A stretch of 11,516 bases of DNA from Chloroflexota bacterium (GTDB taxonomy: Bacteria > Chloroflexota > Dormibacteria > CF-121): positions 1 through 11,516 of the forward strand of contig VBEQ01000023.1 in assembly GCA_005881235.1 (NCBI GenBank). The letters run 5' to 3'. Shown here one piece after another: positions 6,891 through 11,516 of this stretch (its first letter is position 1; every line of letters starts with the position of its first letter). The position numbers were made by a program, and so were the translations under genes. The notes beneath the pieces are model-generated. The model ran no database searches. It was not told the origin of the DNA and saw nothing but the letters and a program-made list of their open reading frames with translations.

Positions 6891-6896
6891 TAGAAT
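6891..6896 (+). promoter_or_regulatory. Candidate -10 box of the histidine kinase/response regulator operon
   Basis: TAGAAT matches the -10 consensus TATAAT at five of six positions and lies 10 bases before the ATG at 6907. No convincing -35 element precedes it at 16-18 bases. The start codon lacks a good Shine-Dalgarno sequence, so a nearly leaderless transcript is plausible. The position supports choosing ATG 6907 over the in-frame ATG at 6823, which would lie upstream of this promoter. Confidence 0.4.
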
Positions 6897-6906
6897 CACG
6901 GGCGAG

Positions 6907-8439
6907 ATGCGCCAGGGGCGCCGACGCTGGCGGGAGCGCTTCGGCCTCCAGGGCAAGATGGCCGCGTCCTACGTGCTCGTCACGGCGGCGGCCGTGATCC
7001 TCGTGGAAGGGGTGGCGTTCGGGTTCATTCTTCCCAACCTGCTCGCCGGCCAGGACTTGATCAGCCGCGTGCAACAGACAGCGGGCGACCTCGCGCAGCA
7101 AGTGGCGCTGGTGAGCACGGCCACCGACCACGTGGCCTTACCGGCGAACTACGTGCTCGGCCAACCGGGCGTCGCGTTGGGTCCCGGTCAGGAGCAGCCG
7201 TCGGGCAACGGCGTCGCGGTCCCGCAGGTGCCCACGTCGTATCCGGCTGGTGCACCCGCGATGACGCTGGCGCTCGCGTTCACGTCCGACGGAACGATCA
7301 TCGCCAGCACCTATCCGGCGCGGTACCCCGTTGGTAGCTCCGCGTACGCTGTCATCCCGACGGGCGCCGGCTATGAAAGCGGGGGCCGCGGTCAGATCTC
7401 ACCGGTGGCAAATGGGCGGGTGGCCTGGTGCGTCCAATCGGTACTCCTCGACGAGTTCCGCTCCGGTTCCGGCAAGCCAGGGACCGAGAAGAGATTTCCA
7501 CCGGACGCCCTGGTCTATGTGCAGGCGCCGGTGCAACCGGCGACGATCGCATCGGTCGCCGGCGCGGGGCCGCTGCTGCAGTCCGGGCTGATCTTGTTGT
7601 TGCTCACGCTGCCGATCGGGGTCGTCTTCGGCGTGCTGACGACCCGCGGCATCGTGCAGCGGCTGCGCCGCCTGGGTTTGACCACAACCACGTTCGCCGG
7701 CGGCGACTTCAGCCACCGGGTGGACCCCGGCGCCTCCGACGAGGTCGGTCAGCTCGAGCGGGACTTCAACACGATGGCCGAGCGGCTGCAGTCTTCCGTC
7801 GATCACGAGCGCGCGCTCGCCGAGAAGAGTGCCCGCCTCGCCGAGCGGAGCCGCATCTCCCGCGAGCTGCACGATTCGATCTCGCAGGACCTCTTCTCGC
7901 TGAGCCTGCTCGCCGGTGGGCTGGAGAAGGCGCTCCCCGACGATTCGCCTCTCCGTCGCGAGGTGCGCGCGCTCGGTGAGACGGTGCAGAGCGCGGATCG
8001 GGAGATGCGGGCCCTGCTGCTGGAGCTCCGTCCCACGACGCTCGACGAGAAGGGATTGATCCCGGCACTGGAAGAGCTGGTCTCGACCTACGCGACGCGG
8101 CTGCGGATCAAGGTCGACGCCGAGCTGGAGCCGGTGACGATGGCACCGGCCGCCGAGCTGGCGGCGCTGCGCGTCGCGCAGGAAGGGCTGGCCAACGCCG
8201 TCAAGCACGCGCAGGCCACGAGTATCCGCTTGGCGCTGCACCGCAACGGCGCCGGCGCCCAGATCCGGGTTAGCGATGATGGTCGCGGTTTCGAGCCCGA
8301 TGCGGACAGCGCCAGCCCGGGCCTCGGCCTCCGCTTGATGCGCGAGCGCGTCGCCGAACTGGGCGGCACGCTGGTGATCAGCAGCCGTCCGGCCGAAGGG
8401 ACGGTCATCGAGGCGACCCTGCCGGTGAGCCCGTCGTGA
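6907..8439 (+). CDS. Sensor histidine kinase, NarX/DesK/LiaS type (HisKA_3)
   Basis: The 510-residue membrane kinase has a first membrane helix at about 20-45 and an extracytoplasmic sensor region at about 46-222 rich in Gly, Pro and Ala (single Cys175). A second helix at about 223-246 and a HAMP segment at about 247-300 follow. The HisKA_3 dimerisation motif SRISRELHDSISQDLFSLSL (315-334) carries the phosphorylated His322. The HATPase domain shows the N-box in EGLANAVKHA (426-435), the G1 box DDGRGFEP (457-464) and the G2 box GLGLRLMRERV (472-482). It should autophosphorylate on His322 and pass phosphate to the regulator encoded next, whose GTG start overlaps its stop by 4 bases. The start at 6907 puts a short basic tail (MRQGRRRWRERFG) before helix 1. 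It is divergent to the export operon, which suggests sensing of envelope stress or the exported compound. Confidence 0.92.
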   Translation: MRQGRRRWRERFGLQGKMAASYVLVTAAAVILVEGVAFGFILPNLLAGQDLISRVQQTAGDLAQQVALVSTATDHVALPANYVLGQPGVALGPGQEQPSGNGVAVPQVPTSYPAGAPAMTLALAFTSDGTIIASTYPARYPVGSSAYAVIPTGAGYESGGRGQISPVANGRVAWCVQSVLLDEFRSGSGKPGTEKRFPPDALVYVQAPVQPATIASVAGAGPLLQSGLILLLLTLPIGVVFGVLTTRGIVQRLRRLGLTTTTFAGGDFSHRVDPGASDEVGQLERDFNTMAERLQSSVDHERALAEKSARLAERSRISRELHDSISQDLFSLSLLAGGLEKALPDDSPLRREVRALGETVQSADREMRALLLELRPTTLDEKGLIPALEELVSTYATRLRIKVDAELEPVTMAPAAELAALRVAQEGLANAVKHAQATSIRLALHRNGAGAQIRVSDDGRGFEPDADSASPGLGLRLMRERVAELGGTLVISSRPAEGTVIEATLPVSPS

Positions 8440-9086
8440 TCCGCGTGCTGATCGTCGACGACCATACGGTCGTACGACAGGGCCTTCGTTTTCTGCTTCA
8501 GCAGGAGGCCGATATCGAGGTCGTGGGCGAGGCGGCCGATGGCAACGAGGCGATCGAGGCGGTGCGCGAGCAGGTGCCGGCGGTGGTCCTGCTCGATCTA
8601 TTGATGCCCAACACCGATGGCTTGAGCGCCCTGCGCGTCATCAAGCGGATCAGTCCCGCAACCCAGGTCGTGATTCTGACTTCGCATCAGGGCGATGACC
8701 AGCTGTTCGAGGCGATCAAGGCGGGAGCGATTTCATACGTACTCAAGGCGGCAGGCGTCGAGGCGGTCGTCGGCTCGGTGCGGGCTGCCGCTCGCGGAGA
8801 AAGTGTGCTGGATCCCAGCGTCGCCGCCAAGCTGCTGCACGAGATGCGCCGTCGCCGTGATCGCGATCCCGTCGATCAACTCTCGCCCCGCGAGGTCGAC
8901 GTCCTCACGGCCCTCGCGCGCGGCCACTCCAATAAGGAAATCGCCCAAGACCTGTCGATCGGGGAGGAGACGGTCAAGACGCACGTGTCGAACATCCTCT
9001 CGAAGCTCCACCTGGCCGATCGGACCCAGGCCGCCATCTATGGACTACAGCAACGGCTCGTGCCCCTCGACGACGCCCTCGAGTAG
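8436..9086 (+). CDS. LuxR/NarL-family response regulator
   Basis: The 216-residue protein has an N-terminal receiver domain with acidic residues Asp8-Asp9, phosphoacceptor Asp54 (in VVLLDLLMP), conserved Thr82 and Lys104. A short linker (MRRRRDRDPVDQ) leads to a C-terminal LuxR-type helix-turn-helix at about 149-205 (LSPREVDVLTALARGHSNKEIAQ, recognition region EETVKTHVSNILSKL). This is the normal size and layout for the LiaR/NarL/DesR group. It starts at GTG 8436, overlapping the kinase TGA. Phosphorylated by the kinase, it probably binds DNA as a dimer. The closest candidate site is the repeat block at 6816-6857, from which it could control both the export operon and its own operon. The gene ends 27 bases from the convergent aldehyde dehydrogenase. 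Confidence 0.95.
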   Translation: MIRVLIVDDHTVVRQGLRFLLQQEADIEVVGEAADGNEAIEAVREQVPAVVLLDLLMPNTDGLSALRVIKRISPATQVVILTSHQGDDQLFEAIKAGAISYVLKAAGVEAVVGSVRAAARGESVLDPSVAAKLLHEMRRRRDRDPVDQLSPREVDVLTALARGHSNKEIAQDLSIGEETVKTHVSNILSKLHLADRTQAAIYGLQQRLVPLDDALE

Positions 9087-9113
9087 GTGCACCTCTCCCG
9101 CTGATGCAGCAAG

Positions 9114-10595
9114 CTAGGGGCCGGGACCGAGCCGGATCCGAATGTGCTTGGGTTCGAGATAGGCTTCCAAGCCCTCCGGTCCCATCTCGCGGCCGATGCC
9201 GCTCTCTTTCCAGCCGCCGAAGGGGGATGCCAGCTCGGTGACGTCGTTGACGTTGATACCGACGCCGCCAAACTCCAATTGCTCGGCGATCTGAAGCGCC
9301 TGCCCGAGGTCCTTGCCGAAGACATATGCGACCAGTCCGTACTCCGTGCTGTTGGCTCGCCGGACGACCTCGTCGAGCGAGGCGAAGCTGGCAATGGGCG
9401 CGACCGGCCCGAAGGTCTCCTCGCGCATGGTCTTGGCCTCGTCCGGGACGTCGGCGAGGACGGTTGGCTGGTAGAAATGGCCCTTTGCGAAGCGGTCGCC
9501 GTCCGGCCGAGCCCCGCCCCACAGCAGACGCGCACCGCGACCGACCGCGTCCTCGACGTGCGACGCGGTCCGCGCCACCTGCTTCTCGTTGATCATCGGC
9601 CCGTATTCGACGCCAGGCTCGAGGCCCGGGCCCAGCTTGAGCCGGGTCGTCGCATCGACGAAGCGCTCCTGGAACTCTTCGGCGAGAGGTCGCGCGACGT
9701 ACAGCCGGTTCACGGCATTGCAGATCTGGCCCATATTGGAAAACGATCGTCGCACCGCGGCGGGGATGGTGGCATCGAGGTCGGCATCGTCGAGGATGAT
9801 CATCGGTGTCTGCCCGCCCAGCTCCAGGTTGAGGCGCTTGACGTGCGCCGAGGCGAGCGCCATGATCCGCCGGCCGCTCGCCGTCGAGCCGGTGAAGGCG
9901 ATCATGCGCGAGCGCGGGTCGCTGACGAGCGTCTCGCCGAGCGTCTCCACCGGACCGACGACGTAGTTGAGGACGCCGTCCGGCAGACCGGCGTCGAGGA
10001 AACACTGGATCGCCGCGGCGGTTGCCAGGGGCGTTTCCGGCGCCGGCTTGACGACTACCGTGCAGCCCGCCGCCAGCGCGGGCGCGGCCTTCCAGCTGAA
10101 GAGATCGACCGGGAAATTCCAGGGGACGATCGCGACCACGACGCCGAGCGGCTGCCGGATCACGAGGCTGCGCATCTGCGGCGACGACGCCGGACGCCAC
10201 TCGTCGGCGCGATGCTTGGCGAGCTCGGCGTAGTAGGTGAAGACGTCCGCGGTGAAGCGAAGCTCCTTGCGGCTGTCCGGCAGCGGTTTGCCCTGCTCGC
10301 GCGTCAGCGCTACGGCGATCGGCTCGAGGCGCTCGCGCAGCAGATCGGCGCCGCGTGCCAGGATGCTGGCGCGTTGCGCGACCGGTGTCCTCGACCAGCC
10401 GCTGAAGGCCTGGGTCGCCGCGGCGAGTGCGCGGTCCGCGTCCCGGCTGTCCCCGAACGCGGTGTCCCCGACGATGTCGCCGGTCGCCGGATCGAGGATC
10501 TCGCGGCGTTCGCCGCTGACCGCTTCCACCCATCGACCGCCGATCAGGAAGTCGGCGCGAAGTCGGGGTAAGGTCTCCTTAGTCGCGGCGCTCAT
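9114..10595 (-). CDS. NAD(P)-dependent aldehyde dehydrogenase, succinate-semialdehyde dehydrogenase-like
   Basis: The 493-residue enzyme belongs to the aldehyde dehydrogenase superfamily, which oxidises aldehydes to acids through a thioester on a catalytic cysteine. Visible features are Asn160 in VPWNFP, FTGSTASG (234-241) in the cofactor-binding fold, general base Glu258 in LELGGQTP, nucleophile Cys292 in GQICN, and EETFGPV before the C-terminal half. The end (FGGWKESGIGREMGPEGLEAYLEPKHIRI) is of the type common in succinate-semialdehyde and related dehydrogenases. The length is normal and all key residues are present. Substrate cannot be fixed from sequence. Its start codon overlaps the stop of the SIS-domain gene by 4 bases, so it is translationally coupled and likely handles an aldehyde made in that sugar- or nucleoside-related pathway. 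No terminator is evident between it and the convergent regulator gene. Confidence 0.93.
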   Translation of the reverse strand: MSAATKETLPRLRADFLIGGRWVEAVSGERREILDPATGDIVGDTAFGDSRDADRALAAATQAFSGWSRTPVAQRASILARGADLLRERLEPIAVALTREQGKPLPDSRKELRFTADVFTYYAELAKHRADEWRPASSPQMRSLVIRQPLGVVVAIVPWNFPVDLFSWKAAPALAAGCTVVVKPAPETPLATAAAIQCFLDAGLPDGVLNYVVGPVETLGETLVSDPRSRMIAFTGSTASGRRIMALASAHVKRLNLELGGQTPMIILDDADLDATIPAAVRRSFSNMGQICNAVNRLYVARPLAEEFQERFVDATTRLKLGPGLEPGVEYGPMINEKQVARTASHVEDAVGRGARLLWGGARPDGDRFAKGHFYQPTVLADVPDEAKTMREETFGPVAPIASFASLDEVVRRANSTEYGLVAYVFGKDLGQALQIAEQLEFGGVGINVNDVTELASPFGGWKESGIGREMGPEGLEAYLEPKHIRIRLGPGP

Positions 10596-11347
10596 CGCGA
10601 GGCGATCCGGCGCCAGAGCTCGGCATAGCCGGCGTCGTTCTGGGCGCGCGCCGACCCCTCGCGCGGGAGGTTGAGGTTGACCTCGACGTGCGGTGGCGTG
10701 CCGCGCTCCACCAGGATGCGCGCCGTCTCCGCGATCATGGCGTCGACCACGGTCATCACCAGCATCGAGGAGACCGCGGCCACGGGGTCATCCAGTCCGT
10801 CGATTCGCACGCAGGCGTCGCCGAGCGGCGCACCCGTGTCGATCACCACGTCGGCGACTTCGTAGAGCTTCTTGCCAGAGGAGTGCCGCGAGGCGGTCGC
10901 CTGCGAGTGTGGACGCGAGGTCACGCCGACCAGGGCCATGCCTTTCTCTTTCGCCATCAGCGCCATGTCGAGGACGACCGGGTTGATGCCGGAATGGCTG
11001 AACAGAACCAGCGTGTCGGCCGGGTCCAGCCGATGTCCCTCGAGGATGGCGCGGCCATATCCCTCCTGCCGATGCAGGAATCGGTATTGCGGAACCCCCA
11101 TGTCGCCGTAGACGTGGTGCAGGAGCGTGATCGGCAGCTCGGCGATGGGATGAAACCCGACCAGGCTGCCGCTGCGCGGAAAGGCTTCCAGCGCGGGGAA
11201 ACTGCCGTGGCCGGTCCCGAACAGGTGCACCAGCTTGCCCGACCCGATGCTCGATGCGCAGCGTTCCGCGGCCTGGGCGATGGCCGCCTGTTGCGTCTCC
11301 TGCAACTGCTCGAGCAACCCCTTGGCAACCCGGAAGTACTCGATCAT
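10592..11347 (-). CDS. SIS-domain phosphosugar-binding protein (COG4821/UPF0309 type)
   Basis: The 251-residue single SIS-domain protein probably binds or isomerises a phosphosugar in the cytoplasm. The phosphate-binding loops are visible as FGTGHGSF (43-50) and FSHSGIN (116-122), the second being the usual SxSG-type Ser-rich loop. The N-terminal helices (MIEYFRVAKGLLEQLQETQQAAIAQAAE) and the overall pattern fit COG4821, uncharacterised phosphosugar-binding proteins. The family end usually contains an Asn-rich NANVPGG-like segment; here it reads NLNLPREGSARAQNDAGY, a variation that may bear on ligand choice. The gene starts at ATG 11347, overlapping the stop of the upstream gene by 4 bases, and its stop overlaps the aldehyde dehydrogenase start by 4 bases. 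This context suggests one catabolic or salvage route. Confidence 0.85.
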   Translation of the reverse strand: MIEYFRVAKGLLEQLQETQQAAIAQAAERCASSIGSGKLVHLFGTGHGSFPALEAFPRSGSLVGFHPIAELPITLLHHVYGDMGVPQYRFLHRQEGYGRAILEGHRLDPADTLVLFSHSGINPVVLDMALMAKEKGMALVGVTSRPHSQATASRHSSGKKLYEVADVVIDTGAPLGDACVRIDGLDDPVAAVSSMLVMTVVDAMIAETARILVERGTPPHVEVNLNLPREGSARAQNDAGYAELWRRIASR

Positions 11348-11516
11348 GCCGTCGCCGTCCTTCGCGCCCCCGGATCGGGGATGGCGATCAGCGCGCGCAA
11401 CGCCGCCTCCACCAGCTGGGCCTCGCCCGCCTGCCGTGACGCGTCATCGAGCAACGCCCGTCCCGGTCCGTCGACACTGACCAGGCACAGTGAGCCGGCC
11501 CGCACGCCGAGGAGCG
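11344..11516 (-). CDS. C-terminal tail of an upstream gene, possibly a nucleoside (uridine-type) phosphorylase
   Basis: Reading the minus strand from the right edge gives 56 complete codons before a TGA at 11346-11344, which shares bases with the ATG of the SIS gene. The peptide begins LLGVRAGSLCLVSVD and ends with a helix (AQLVEAALRALIAI) and a short tail, GARRTATA. The GxRAGSLCLV strand followed by a variable loop and a final helix resembles the C-terminus of uridine/purine nucleoside phosphorylases. That identification rests on a short segment and is tentative. The frame is certain from the clean overlap and unbroken reading. The start and catalytic residues are outside the window. It is the most upstream visible member of the SIS/aldehyde dehydrogenase operon. 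Confidence 0.6.
   Translation of the reverse strand, partial: LLGVRAGSLCLVSVDGPGRALLDDASRQAGEAQLVEAALRALIAIPDPGARRTATA

Noticed and set aside
6823..6906. Upstream start of the histidine kinase at ATG 6823
   Set aside because: It would add 28 non-family residues, run through the CCGGGGAATG repeats and lie upstream of the TAGAAT box. ATG 6907 gives a normal basic N-terminus before the first membrane helix.
9085..9094. Palindrome AGGTGCACCT between the convergent regulator and aldehyde dehydrogenase genes, considered as a terminator
   Set aside because: The stem is only 3 pairs if a loop of 4 is allowed, there is no T-run on either strand, and it overlaps the regulator stop codon; it could be chance.
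9144..10571. A 475-codon plus-strand frame opposite the aldehyde dehydrogenase, and a 519-codon minus-strand frame overlapping it (8974-10533)
   Set aside because: Both are Arg-rich shadows of a clearly real aldehyde dehydrogenase with all catalytic residues.

Overview
This is an 11.5 kb stretch of a high-GC bacterial chromosome. It is gene-dense, with many 4- or 8-base stop/start overlaps, GTG starts and two lipoproteins. An F420-type luciferase-like oxidoreductase, a monoderm-style MacB-like exporter whose adaptor carries a peptidoglycan-binding domain, and a DesK/LiaS-type kinase with a NarL-type regulator fit an actinobacterium or a soil Chloroflexota/Dormibacterota lineage. The sequence alone does not settle which. 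I see no rRNA, tRNA, CRISPR array, insertion sequence or phage gene.

Layout. (1) 1-1348, minus strand: an F420-type luciferase-like oxidoreductase followed 22 bases later by a zinc-dependent alcohol dehydrogenase that runs off the left edge. (2) 1389-3233, minus: a large class II Fic protein (AMPylase fold) with a winged helix-turn-helix and a long unrecognised C-terminal region. Its start lies at one end of a striking operator-like array (3227-3307): six TTGCCA-type half-sites at 11-base steps, arranged as a mirror-symmetric dyad. (3) 3334-6769, minus: four overlapping genes in transcription order, namely a lipoprotein with two Cys/PDP repeats, a lipoprotein adaptor with a peptidoglycan-binding domain, an ABC ATPase and a MacB/FtsX-type permease. 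(4) 6770-6906: a divergent promoter region with CCGGGGAATG direct repeats and a TAnnnT box close to each start codon. (5) 6907-9086, plus: a sensor histidine kinase and its LuxR/NarL-family response regulator, overlapping by 4 bases. (6) 9114-11516, minus: a translationally coupled set reading in from the right edge, with the tail of a possible nucleoside phosphorylase, a COG4821-type SIS-domain phosphosugar-binding protein and an NAD(P)-dependent aldehyde dehydrogenase.

How they work together. The kinase and regulator most likely sense envelope stress or an antimicrobial and control the divergent export operon through the repeats at 6816-6857. The right-hand operon looks catabolic (sugar or nucleoside breakdown ending in aldehyde oxidation). 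The Fic gene sits alone behind its own operator-like array and probably regulates itself. The left third (about 1-3330) appears lower in GC than the rest, with the change falling close to the Fic operator. The Fic locus with its phased dyad array and the two-repeat lipoprotein are the least ordinary things here.
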